Source: Acidobacteriota bacterium
Lineage (GTDB): Bacteria; Acidobacteriota; Blastocatellia; Pyrinomonadales; Pyrinomonadaceae
Reading direction: 5' to 3'
Assembly: GCA_003222895.1 (NCBI GenBank)
Contig: QHXI01000116.1
Coordinates: forward strand, 1-64,000
Length of the DNA stretch: 64,000 nt
Shown here: positions 40,542 to 49,616 of the stretch, in pieces
Layout: every line of letters begins with the position of its first letter
How positions within the stretch are numbered: position 1 is the stretch's first letter
Program-made: the position numbers and the translations under genes
The notes under the pieces: model-generated
What the model was told of the DNA's origin: nothing
Database searches by the model: none
What the model saw: the letters and a program-made list of their open reading frames with translations, nothing else

Positions 40542-41681
40542 TCAGGATACTAGATAACCCCATACGCTGACTTTGCGGACAGTCGGGGCCCGGTTGTAAA
40601 CAAACACCTCAACAAAAGGCCCCATTACCGGAAGCCGAGCTATATAGCTACTGATGTTGGGTGGACTGCCATGCCACGAACCACTGCCTGAAACCTCAAT
40701 GAAGTTCGTGGCTTGAGGGCCCGCCAAATTCGCCTCCAGACTGACGTAGCGCCGCGCGCCCATGCCTCCATTAGCGTCGAACGCGAAAACGACGCCTAGA
40801 TCAACCGGCAGTTCGCTGGCGGTGTTTTGGTTGAACTGCACGAAGATATTAATGAAGCGATAGCCGTCGATGCCGGCGTACGGGGGCAAGCTGATGCCTA
40901 CGCTCGCAGGCACCTCATGGTCCGTCATGAATTTTACGACTCTGGTGCAAGCAAGCTCACACGTGTTTACGCCATGGGTATCGACTGGCTTGCGGGTCGC
41001 GACACTCAGAATTTGACCTTGAGCATCCCGGTCAATCACATCCATCCCTCCGGTCGACGTAAAAACGCTGTGTGACGCATTACCGTTAATGTCAGTAACC
41101 GTCAGACCCATTGCCGTTCCTTCAGTGGTGACGGTAAAGCCTGACTCGGACTGGTTAAGGCTAAGCTGGGTGACCAGAAACGGCAGGAAACCGAAACGGT
41201 TGTGGGTCGTTCCTGTGTAAATACCTGATCCCTCAGCACGGTCGCCGGCCTCGCTGAAGGCGACTAATCCGCCGCCGCTATTCACAAAGTTGATTAGCTC
41301 GGCGGAACGGGAATTTAAGATATCCAGCTCGTCCTGTCGCAGCCAGCCACCGTAATCTGACGCAACCACGACCGCGTCATAGTCAGCGAAGTTCACGGTG
41401 GTCAGGTCCAAGGTGGTCGGCGAAGTTGCGTCTGAGCGCGGAGATGTCGGCGCCACAGCAATCTGGCACGGGAAGCCGGCATCGATCATGCCCAGGCGCG
41501 GGTCACTCTGGTCCCCATTTGGATTTCTCAAGTCGGTGACCAACAGCAACTTGGGGCTCGGTTTGTTGAAGGTGACATAGGCGACGGCCCGTTGGATGAT
41601 GCGCCGTGCGCCTGTATTGTTGGCACCTGGTGTATGCGCATGATAATCGGGGTCATGCCCGGTGACGAAAATTCCTCCCAT
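40542..41681 (-). CDS. Orphan protein with GATase-like (ThuA-like) N-terminal fold, unknown function
   Basis: RBS aagagaggagaaacagtATG; KLLLVTDLRN, FADYDAVVVASDYGGW, LINFVNSGGGLVAFSE reminiscent of GATase1-like folds; fold assignment tentative. Confidence 0.65.
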   Translation of the reverse strand: MGGIFVTGHDPDYHAHTPGANNTGARRIIQRAVAYVTFNKPSPKLLLVTDLRNPNGDQSDPRLGMIDAGFPCQIAVAPTSPRSDATSPTTLDLTTVNFADYDAVVVASDYGGWLRQDELDILNSRSAELINFVNSGGGLVAFSEAGDRAEGSGIYTGTTHNRFGFLPFLVTQLSLNQSESGFTVTTEGTAMGLTVTDINGNASHSVFTSTGGMDVIDRDAQGQILSVATRKPVDTHGVNTCELACTRVVKFMTDHEVPASVGISLPPYAGIDGYRFINIFVQFNQNTASELPVDLGVVFAFDANGGMGARRYVSLEANLAGPQATNFIEVSGSGSWHGSPPNISSYIARLPVMGPFVEVFVYNRAPTVRKVSVWGYLVS

Positions 41682-41891
41682 ACTGTTTCTCCTCTCTTGT
41701 TTCTAGGTGAAGTAACGACGAGATGCTGTTTGGGCATCTCTGTTTGCGTCAACGTGAGGACTGCGATACCGGATCGCTGCCAACCGGTTTGGTGTTCCGG
41801 TGGTTACTTCCAGTCGCAACTCTCAGAGCAGACCTTTTCATGGTCTAGCTCGATGTCGGCCAAAGATTTTTATGTTCTATGAGCCGACATC
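41682..41891 (-). ncRNA. Structured 5' leader of five consecutive stem-loops, candidate cis-regulatory RNA
   Basis: Stems (plus coordinates): 41720-41726/41734-41740, 41763-41767/41773-41777, 41783-41787/41797-41801, 41830-41834/41842-41846, 41852-41860/41883-41891. Confidence 0.5.
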
Positions 41892-42185
41892 CGTGCGGAC
41901 AGTTATGGACTAGCGAGGACTAAGGACTTCAACAAAAGAAACTTTGCCTAACGTTCTAATAACTAATACATCGGCCTAACTTGGGACGGCCGAATCATAC
42001 CAATGGGTCCGAACAATGACAAGGTTTGAGAGAGTCTGCAATGTTTCTCGCAGGCGTGAGGGATTATTCTCGTTGAAAAGCTTCGGCTAAGGCCTCTTCT
42101 TCGTCAGGCTCTGATCAATTTCAGCCTTAATGAGTTCAACACGATAAGGTTATGCGACTACAAAACAATGAAGGGAAACAGGCTG

Positions 42186-42758
42186 TCAAAACTCAATCCC
42201 TTTTTGCGCGCGAATGCCGGCCTGAAACGGATGTTTGATTTCCGTCATCTCGGTCACGAGGTCGGCAGCGTCGATCAATTCTTTCGGTGCGTCGCGGCCG
42301 GTGACGACGATATGGATCGAAGGTTGGCGTTCGCGCGCGGCGCGAATGTCTGCGAGCACTTCGTCGACGGCGAGCAGGTTGTAGCTCAGAACGTAAACCA
42401 GTTCATCGAACACCAGCAGATCGTACTCGCCGCTACGAAGTTTTTCGACGCAGAGATCCCAGGTGTGGCGCGCGGTTTGGCGATCCTGTTCGGGATTCTT
42501 TGTGTCCCAGGTGAAACCGTCGCCCATTGTGTGAACTTCGATTCCAAGCTTTTCGGCCGATAGGTGTTCGCCATAACGATCCTTACGCGATTTCATGAAC
42601 TGAATCATGCAGCAGCGCAGATCTTGTCCGGCAGCCCGCATCATTAAGCCAAGGGCGCACGTCGTTTTGCCTTTTCCATTTCCGGTATGAACGATGAGGA
42701 GACCGCGAGTGTTTTCCTGATAATCAGCGCGACGCCATTTGTATTTCCGTTCGACCAT
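42186..42758 (-). CDS. cobO: Cob(I)alamin/cobyrinate adenosyltransferase (BtuR/CobO type)
   Basis: GLLIVHTGNGKGKTTCALGLMMRAAGQ, LLVFDELVYVLSYNL, VVTGRDAPKELIDAADLVTEM; start set to MVERKYKWRR. Confidence 0.92.
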   Translation of the reverse strand: MVERKYKWRRADYQENTRGLLIVHTGNGKGKTTCALGLMMRAAGQDLRCCMIQFMKSRKDRYGEHLSAEKLGIEVHTMGDGFTWDTKNPEQDRQTARHTWDLCVEKLRSGEYDLLVFDELVYVLSYNLLAVDEVLADIRAARERQPSIHIVVTGRDAPKELIDAADLVTEMTEIKHPFQAGIRAQKGIEF

Positions 42759-42761
42759 GGA

Positions 42762-42841
42762 GTCAGGACGGCCTGCGGTAGCGGGCCGGCCGGTTTTATT
42801 TCGTACAGGAAGGCCCACCCGCTACCGGAGGCGGTTCTGAC
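42762..42841. repeat. Large inverted repeat, family A, between cobO and nrnA
   Basis: gtcaggacggcctgcggtagcgggccggcc versus ggcccacccgctaccggaggcggttctgac, 25/30 complementary. Confidence 0.85.
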
Positions 42842-43824
42842 AAGGCATCTTCCGTGATGTCCTTCGATCCATTCGAGCGTTTCACTGCGTCCTGCAATAG
42901 CGGCACGAGCTGATTCTCGATCTCGTCGGAAGAACCTTTCAGTGTGCAGCCCGCGGCGTTGCGATGGCCGCCGCCACCGAACTTTTCGGCGATCTTAGCG
43001 ACGTTCACGTCGCCTTTCGATCGAAGACTGGTGCGATAGACGCCGGGTGAAGTTTCTTTGAATAGAGCCGCAGCTTCAACTTCACCAACAGCGAGAGGAT
43101 AGTTGACGAAACCGTCAGCGTCTTCGTCACAAGCTTTCGCTTTTTGCTGCATGTCCATGGTGTGCCACATCCACGCCACATGACCAGTTTCGTCGCGTTT
43201 AGCAGTCGACAGGACGTGACTCAACAACTCGATCTTGGGCCATTGGTAGCTGCCGAAAATGGCTTCTGCGGTTTTCGCCGGTTTCACGCCGGTGCGAACT
43301 AGTTCGGATGCAATCTTGAAAGTGCGTTCGGTGGTGTTCGAGTAATGAAATGATCCGGTATCGGTGAGCAAGGCCGTGTAGACGCACTCAGCGATCTCTT
43401 TCGTCACGCGCACGCCCGTGGCTTTGCACAGGTTATAGATCATCTCGCCGACGGCCGAGGCGGTGGAATCGATCCAGTTGATCGAGCCAAACAGTTCAGT
43501 CGTCGAATGATGATCGATATTAACCACGAACTGTTTTTCCAAATCGATCAATCCGGGCCGATCGATGTCGGAACACTCGATGACGAATACTGCGTCGTAG
43601 GCGCGGTCAACGGCGGGCGTCACGCGAATCGTCTCAGCGCCCGGCAATTGCTGGTACGCGTGCGGGGCCGCGTCGCGCATGGTGACTTCAACGTCTTTGT
43701 TTAGCGCTTTCAGCAGCCAGAAGAGGCCCAGAGAAGAGCCGAGACTATCGCCGTCGGGACGAACGTGGGAAGTAATCGCAAAGCGATCCTTTTTTTCAAT
43801 CAGTTCAACTACCTGGCTAAGCAT
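42796..43824 (-). CDS. nrnA: DHH/DHHA1 family bifunctional oligoribonuclease/PAP phosphatase
   Basis: ITSHVRPDGDSLGSSLGL, NIDHHSTTELFGSINW, FGGGGHRNAAGCTL; start set to MLSQVVELIE. Confidence 0.92.
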   Translation of the reverse strand: MLSQVVELIEKKDRFAITSHVRPDGDSLGSSLGLFWLLKALNKDVEVTMRDAAPHAYQQLPGAETIRVTPAVDRAYDAVFVIECSDIDRPGLIDLEKQFVVNIDHHSTTELFGSINWIDSTASAVGEMIYNLCKATGVRVTKEIAECVYTALLTDTGSFHYSNTTERTFKIASELVRTGVKPAKTAEAIFGSYQWPKIELLSHVLSTAKRDETGHVAWMWHTMDMQQKAKACDEDADGFVNYPLAVGEVEAAALFKETSPGVYRTSLRSKGDVNVAKIAEKFGGGGHRNAAGCTLKGSSDEIENQLVPLLQDAVKRSNGSKDITEDALSEPPPVAGGPSCTK

Positions 43825-43827
43825 TAA

Positions 43828-43930
43828 GAGCAAGGATGAAGGATGAAGGATAAAGGATGAACCACGAAAGCGAATCGGCGCTTTCATGTCTCATTCTTCC
43901 GCCTTCATCCCTTCAATTCATCCCTCTTCC
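43828..43930. repeat. Word-repeat hairpin (GGATGAAGGATGAA type) between nrnA and rbfA
   Basis: gagcaaggatgaaggatgaaggataaaggatgaa versus ttccgccttcatcccttcaattcatccctcttcc. Confidence 0.85.
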
Positions 43931-44262
43931 TTTCCAATTCCTTCAAGCAACGCATCGACGCGCGAGGCCTTCTCTTCGACGGTGTCGCGCACGAAGTGAA
44001 GCGCGGGAGTATGCCGCAAATTCAGCGCAAAGCCAAGTTGCTTGCGCACGTATGGCGCGGCCTGACTTAGAGCCAGCAGCGCCTTTTCATGTTCCTGCTC
44101 GTCACCCTGGACGGTCACGTAAACGCTCGCGTCGCGCAAGTCATCGGCGACCCGAACTTCTGTGACTGTGACGATCGCCAGTCGCGGATCCTCAAGTTCG
44201 TAACCGACAATCTGCGCGATTTCTTCGCGCAAAGTTTCGGCGATTCGCTCTGGCCTACGCAT
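43918..44262 (-). CDS. rbfA: Ribosome-binding factor A
   Basis: RRPERIAETLREEIAQIV, DPRLAIVTVTEV, PALHFVRD; start set to MRRPERIA. Confidence 0.92.
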   Translation of the reverse strand: MRRPERIAETLREEIAQIVGYELEDPRLAIVTVTEVRVADDLRDASVYVTVQGDEQEHEKALLALSQAAPYVRKQLGFALNLRHTPALHFVRDTVEEKASRVDALLEGIGKEEG

Positions 44263-44266
44263 ATCA

Positions 44267-44345
44267 CAATGATGAACGATGAACGCGGAGTGATGAACTA
44301 TTTCTGAAGATTCAGCGTTCATCATTCATAGTTCATCGTTGATTC
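44267..44345. repeat. Word-repeat hairpin (ATGAACGATGAACG type) between rbfA and infB
   Basis: acaatgatgaacgatgaacgcggagtgatgaacta versus cagcgttcatcattcatagttcatcgttgatt. Confidence 0.85.
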
Positions 44346-47015
44346 CTACAACTCCGTCGCCGCGATCTTCTCGATCACGTAGCACTCGATCTGATCGCTG
44401 AGTTTGATGTCGTTGAAGTTTTCGAGGCCGATACCGCACTCGAAACCTTCGCGCACCTCGGAAGCGTCATCCTTAAAGCGTCGCAGCGACGCGATGTTGC
44501 CCTCCCAGGTCACGACGCCGTCGCGAATCAGACGCGCGCGTGCGTTGCGGCGGATGATTCCGTCAATAACCATGCAGCCGGCGACGGCGCCAACTCGCGG
44601 CACGCGGAAGACCTCGCGCACGTCTGCCTTGCCGAGAATTTTCTCCTTCTCGATCTTCTCGAGCATGCCGATCATTGCGGCCTTAATTTCTTCTTCGACC
44701 TTGTAGATAATCGAGTGCAGCCGAATATCGACACTCTCCTGTTTCGCCAAGTCGTTCGCGCGCGATTCAGGCCGCACGTTGAAGCCGATGATCACAACCG
44801 CCGTGGACGTCGCTCCGGCCTGGGTCGCTGAAGCGAGCAAAACGTCGGATTCCGTGATGGCGCCAACGCCGGAGCGAATGACTTTAACTTTGACGCGTTC
44901 GCTCGACATCTTTTGCAGCGTTGATTTCAAAACTTCGACAGAGCCCTGCACGTCCGCCTTGATGATGACGAGCAGTTCCTTGACGTCAGTTTCGCCAAGC
45001 GCCTCAATACCGCGCTTGGTGGTCTTGACGAGGGTGCGCTGACGCTCAGCGGCCTGTCGCTGACTGGAAATCTGCTGCGCGCGAGTGACGTCGGCAACTA
45101 CTTGGAACGACTCACCGGCTTGCGGCACGCCTTGCAGTCCGAGCACTTCGACAGGGGTTGCCGGTCCGACTTCCGTCACCGGTTCGCCGCGATCATTGAA
45201 CATCGCGCGGACCTTCCCGAAGATTTGGCCCACGATAAACGGATCGCCGACGTGCAGCGTACCTTGCTGAACGAGTGCGGTCGCGACCGACCCACGACCC
45301 CGATCGAGTTTTGCTTCCAAGACCACGCCCGAAGCCAAACGCGTGGTGCTCGCTCGCAAATTCAAAATGTCCGAGGTCAGCAGAATCGTTTCGAGCAGCG
45401 TCTCGAGGTTCTGTTTCTTCTTCGCGGACACCTCGACCATTTCCGTCTCGCCGCCCCACGCAACCGGGTTCAGACCTTGCTGTGAAAGTTCCTGTCGAAC
45501 TCGATCAGGATTTGCGTCGGGCTTATCGATCTTGTTAATCGCAACAATGATTGGCACGCCCGCCGCGCGCGAGTGCTCGATCGCTTCGATTGTCTGCGGC
45601 ATGACACCGTCGTCTGCAGCGACGACCAGCACGACCACGTCGGTCGCTTTGGCGCCCCGTGCGCGCATCAAAGTGAACGCTTCGTGACCCGGCGTATCGA
45701 GGAACACGACGCGACGTTTCTCGTCCGGATTGTCGGGGCTGGGAACCTCGACGCTATACGCGCCGATGTGTTGTGTGATGCCGCCGGCTTCACCGCCGGC
45801 GACATTTGTGATGCGAATCGCATCTAGCAGTGAAGTCTTTCCGTGATCGACGTGGCCCATCACAGTTACAACGGGCGCGCGTGGCACCTCGACGTCATCG
45901 GCATCAGTCGCGATCAGCTCTTCGAACTCTTCTTCAGCAACCATCTCTTCGAAAGGCACGAAGGCCACGTCGTAACCGAAACGCTTGCCCAGATCGGCAG
46001 CGACTTCGTCATTCAAAGCCTGGTTGATCGTCGCGAACACACCACGTTGGAGCAGTAGGCCCACGACCTCTTTCGGCTTGATACCGAGCTTCTCTGCGAA
46101 CTCTTTCACCGTTGAGCCTTCCACCAAGCGGACGGACTTTAACTCGCCGGGAACGGTTGCTACGTCAAGGCGTCCGGCAATGCGTTGCTCGAGCGTCAGC
46201 GCCTGCGGTGGTGGAATGAAATCCCGGTCGAACCTGCCGCCTTTGCCGTCAGCAGCTCGCTTGCCGCCTCGCGTTGAACCGCGCCGCGAACGACGTCGAC
46301 CCGCATCCGGCGGGGGAATATAAGTCGTTTGCGGCGTCGCGGTCTCGCCGGGTGTTCCGGTGTATTCAACGCGGCCGCGAGTCGTGCGCTCTCGCACGGC
46401 GCGCGTTGCTGGCGCGGCTGTCGGTGGTGGCGCCGGCGCCGGCGCGCGCTCTCCAGGCCGAATGCCCGCATTGAGCGCCGCGGCGGTAGGTCGCAGCACG
46501 CGAACTTGCCTACCCGTAGGCAAAATAGTTTCGACCGGAGCAGGCGTGGGCGCAGCTGCTTCAGCCGGCGGCGGTGGCGGAGCTTCTTCTGCTGGAGTTG
46601 TTTCCACGGTTGTGGCCGGTGCGGGTTTGGCGGCGCGCACAGCCGGAGAGAGTTTGCGCACGACATGCGCTGTTGTTTGCGGAGCCTCGGGCTCTGCTTC
46701 GATCTCGGGCGGCTCGGGCTCAGAAACCTCGATGGTTTGGGTGGCCTCTTCAGGCGCCGCCTCGACGGTCTCAGGCGTCTCTTCGACGACTGGCCGCGCC
46801 GCCTTCTTCACCACGCGAACCGCGCGTTTCACAGCGGTATCTTTTTTTGGAAAGTACTTGTCGCGAATTTTTTCTGCGAGTTCTTTCGAGACGGAATTCG
46901 AGGGGACACTGACGTCGACACCTTCGCGCCGCACCTCTTCAATCAGGCGCTTGGTATCAATCTTCAGCTCTTTGGCTAGATCGTAAAGACGAACTTTTGA
47001 AGTTACTGCTGACAT
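44346..47015 (-). CDS. infB: Translation initiation factor IF-2
   Basis: VTVMGHVDHGKTSLLDAIR, DTPGHEAFTLMRARGA, long Pro/Ala-rich N-terminus; start set to MSAVTSKVRLYDLAKEL. Confidence 0.97.
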   Translation of the reverse strand: MSAVTSKVRLYDLAKELKIDTKRLIEEVRREGVDVSVPSNSVSKELAEKIRDKYFPKKDTAVKRAVRVVKKAARPVVEETPETVEAAPEEATQTIEVSEPEPPEIEAEPEAPQTTAHVVRKLSPAVRAAKPAPATTVETTPAEEAPPPPPAEAAAPTPAPVETILPTGRQVRVLRPTAAALNAGIRPGERAPAPAPPPTAAPATRAVRERTTRGRVEYTGTPGETATPQTTYIPPPDAGRRRSRRGSTRGGKRAADGKGGRFDRDFIPPPQALTLEQRIAGRLDVATVPGELKSVRLVEGSTVKEFAEKLGIKPKEVVGLLLQRGVFATINQALNDEVAADLGKRFGYDVAFVPFEEMVAEEEFEELIATDADDVEVPRAPVVTVMGHVDHGKTSLLDAIRITNVAGGEAGGITQHIGAYSVEVPSPDNPDEKRRVVFLDTPGHEAFTLMRARGAKATDVVVLVVAADDGVMPQTIEAIEHSRAAGVPIIVAINKIDKPDANPDRVRQELSQQGLNPVAWGGETEMVEVSAKKKQNLETLLETILLTSDILNLRASTTRLASGVVLEAKLDRGRGSVATALVQQGTLHVGDPFIVGQIFGKVRAMFNDRGEPVTEVGPATPVEVLGLQGVPQAGESFQVVADVTRAQQISSQRQAAERQRTLVKTTKRGIEALGETDVKELLVIIKADVQGSVEVLKSTLQKMSSERVKVKVIRSGVGAITESDVLLASATQAGATSTAVVIIGFNVRPESRANDLAKQESVDIRLHSIIYKVEEEIKAAMIGMLEKIEKEKILGKADVREVFRVPRVGAVAGCMVIDGIIRRNARARLIRDGVVTWEGNIASLRRFKDDASEVREGFECGIGLENFNDIKLSDQIECYVIEKIAATEL

Positions 47016-47161
47016 GCTCTCCTTGCTGCTTGCGTAAGCGTGGCCGGCGACCACCTTTCGCAAGCAGGCTCAAAGAGCGCTGCTACAGCAGGCGTCGCAG
47101 GCGAGGCGTACGCATCCGTGCGCGCACGCGACAAATATTTGGCCGCTCTATCAGAAGCATT

Positions 47162-48895
47162 TCATCGCTTCTCGTCCTTTGAGCTTTCGTCCGTGGCGGC
47201 CACTTCGTCGGAAGACGGAGCGAAAGATTGTTCTTCTGGCGAGTTAGCTTCCATCATCGCTCGCTCGAGCGCTTCGGAATCAATCGCCAGATTCATATCG
47301 GGAGACGGAGTTACCACGTCCGGGCGCAAGTCGCGACCGGGTTCTTGCAAAATCAATTCGTCGACAGTCATCGGATCGGCTTCGGTGAGCGCGACCGGAT
47401 CGGCTGAATCTTCTGCGCGAATTTTTTCTTCGGCGCGATAAGGCACGCCACGCTCGACTGCTTCATCGTAACCAGCCGCGGTCATTTCGTCGTTAGGCTC
47501 GATCTCAGCAGGCGCCGCATCTTCATCGAATTCAGCCGAGGCTGCGTGCTGTTCAATCTCGGGTTGGGCTTCGGCTTCAGTTGCCGCGCCCTCAGCGGTT
47601 TCGTCTCCGGGGGCCTGCAAGCTGCGATCGCGCACCTGAATCACTGAACGCGCAGCTTCGAGCATCTTTTCAGCCTCATCCAAACTAACGTCAAGAAACT
47701 CAACCAGATCGTCGACCGTCGTGTTCGCCAGGCCGTCGATGTCGGTTACTCCGTGCTCAGCCAACGCGTCAGCTTGTAGTGACGTGACGCCTTCAATCGC
47801 TGAAAGCGGCACCGGCGCACCGGAAGCGATCATCGCTCCCATCGCCTCGGCGACTTCCTTCTTCAGTTCTTCCTCGCTGCGAATGTCGATGTTCCAGCCG
47901 ACAAGTTTCGTCGCCAAACGCACGTTCTGCCCGCGTTTGCCGATAGCCAGACTGAGTTGATCTTCGTTGACGATCACTTCCATCTGCCGATTTTCAATGT
48001 CAGTTATGCGCACTTGATTGACCTTCGCCGGGGAAAGGGAATTGGCGGCAAAAACTGAGGGTTCTTCGGACCATTCGATGATGTCGATCTTTTCGCCGCG
48101 CAGCTCACGGATGATCGCCTGGACACGCGATCCCTTCATCCCAACGCAGGCGCCGACCGGATCAACGTCGCGTTCGTTCGAGACGACGGCGATTTTTGCG
48201 CGCTCGCCGGGTTCGCGGACGCACGACTTGATAACGACCGTGCCATCGTAGATTTCAGGAACTTCCATTTCGAACAGACGCTCGAGAAGTTCGGGTGAGG
48301 TGCGCGAGACTTCGATCTGAGGACCTTTGGATTCTTTTGAAACGTTGGTGATGACGACGCGGATGCGTTCGCCCTGGTTCCACTGTTCACCGCGAGACTG
48401 CTGCGAGCGGGGCAGGATTGCTTCCAGGTTTCCGAGATCGACAATCATATTGCCGCGCTCGAAACGCTTCACAAAGCCATTGACCAATTCACCAACACGA
48501 TCGATGTACTGCTCGTAAACGTTCGAGCGAACGGCATCGCGAACTTTTTGAAACAGAATTTGTTTCGCAGTTTGTGCAGCGATGCGTCCCAACTCTTCCA
48601 TCGGCATTGGCAGCAGCAGAGCATCCCCCACTTCGACTTCATCGCCGCCGAGCTCGCGCGCTTCGGCAATCGAAAGCTCAGTCGAGGCGTCAGCGACTTC
48701 TTCGACCACGACTTTCGAAGCTGAGAGTTCCAGCCCGGTTTCAGGACTCCAGTCAACCTGAATGTCCTCGCCGCCTTTGAACTGCTTTTTGGCAGCCGCT
48801 CGCACGGCTTCCTTGATCGCTTCGACTACCAAATCGCGATCAATGCCTTGCTCCTGGCAAAGGGCTTCGATGTTCTGCGCTATGCTCGTGCTCAT
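47162..48895 (-). CDS. nusA: Transcription termination/antitermination factor NusA
   Basis: S1 and KH regions (GACVGMKGSRVQAIIRELRGEKIDIIEWSEEP, LAIGKRGQNVRLATKLVGWNIDI); acidic C-terminal tail. Confidence 0.96.
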   Translation of the reverse strand: MSTSIAQNIEALCQEQGIDRDLVVEAIKEAVRAAAKKQFKGGEDIQVDWSPETGLELSASKVVVEEVADASTELSIAEARELGGDEVEVGDALLLPMPMEELGRIAAQTAKQILFQKVRDAVRSNVYEQYIDRVGELVNGFVKRFERGNMIVDLGNLEAILPRSQQSRGEQWNQGERIRVVITNVSKESKGPQIEVSRTSPELLERLFEMEVPEIYDGTVVIKSCVREPGERAKIAVVSNERDVDPVGACVGMKGSRVQAIIRELRGEKIDIIEWSEEPSVFAANSLSPAKVNQVRITDIENRQMEVIVNEDQLSLAIGKRGQNVRLATKLVGWNIDIRSEEELKKEVAEAMGAMIASGAPVPLSAIEGVTSLQADALAEHGVTDIDGLANTTVDDLVEFLDVSLDEAEKMLEAARSVIQVRDRSLQAPGDETAEGAATEAEAQPEIEQHAASAEFDEDAAPAEIEPNDEMTAAGYDEAVERGVPYRAEEKIRAEDSADPVALTEADPMTVDELILQEPGRDLRPDVVTPSPDMNLAIDSEALERAMMEANSPEEQSFAPSSDEVAATDESSKDEKR

Positions 48896-48918
48896 TTACT
48901 TCAGTTTTCTCTCGCAGC

Positions 48919-49452
48919 CTACCTGCGATTCCTGTCTATTAGATCTCGATCGACTGCTTCTCGTTCGCGCGCTTGGCGAAATTCGTTTTCGACATCAATT
49001 TCCAAATTGGCTTTGACGATCGAATCAAAGGGAATCATGATGCGCCCGCTGGTTCGATCCTCAAAAACAACGCCCTGGTTTTCAACTCCGCTAATTCGTC
49101 CCTGAAAATTTCGCTGATTCTTGATCGGCGCGCGCGTTTTCAACTTCGCCGTGCTACCCGCAAACCGTTGATAGTCAGCGAGTTTGTAAAGCCCGCGCTC
49201 CAGACCCGGCGACGAAACTTCCAACGTGTAAGCCGAGTGGATGAAATCCTCGACGTCCAACACGGTGCCGATTTGCGTGCTCACGCCGGAGCAATCTTCG
49301 TGTGTCACACCACCCGGCTTATCAATGAACACGCGGATAATCGGGTGGCCCTCGGGACCGGCAATTTCGACGTGAACAAGTTCGAGCCCGTGGTCGATTG
49401 CGGCCTGCTCAGCAACTGTCCGCACGCGATCTGCAATCGAACCTGAGTCCAT
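48919..49452 (-). CDS. rimP: Ribosome maturation factor RimP
   Basis: VFIDKPGGVTHEDCSGVSTQIGTVLDVED, YTLEVSSPGLERGL. Confidence 0.95.
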   Translation of the reverse strand: MDSGSIADRVRTVAEQAAIDHGLELVHVEIAGPEGHPIIRVFIDKPGGVTHEDCSGVSTQIGTVLDVEDFIHSAYTLEVSSPGLERGLYKLADYQRFAGSTAKLKTRAPIKNQRNFQGRISGVENQGVVFEDRTSGRIMIPFDSIVKANLEIDVENEFRQAREREAVDRDLIDRNRR

Positions 49453-49616
49453 GACAACGGCTCGAATTGCGAATTTACGCCAACTTTCGCCCAAAAGAAA
49501 AAGTGGGCCAAAACCCACCGGACAACGCATCCGAAGATCCGAGCAAGAGCGAAATTATACGATCCCGGTTAGGGGGAAGCAAGCGACCAGCAGGGCCGTG
49601 TCGAAGAGGGTCGAAC

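Noticed and set aside
42560-42860. Cobalamin riboswitch upstream of cobO
   Set aside because: The region is occupied by nrnA and a family A inverted repeat; no B12-box-like sequence seen.
43828-44345. CRISPR-like array from repeated ATGAACG/GGATGAAG words
   Set aside because: Units are too short, have no unique spacers and are arranged as inverted arms; no cas genes present.
46329-46986. Long plus-strand ORFs opposite infB
   Set aside because: Low-complexity mirror of the Pro/Ala-rich IF-2 N-terminus; no independent coding evidence.
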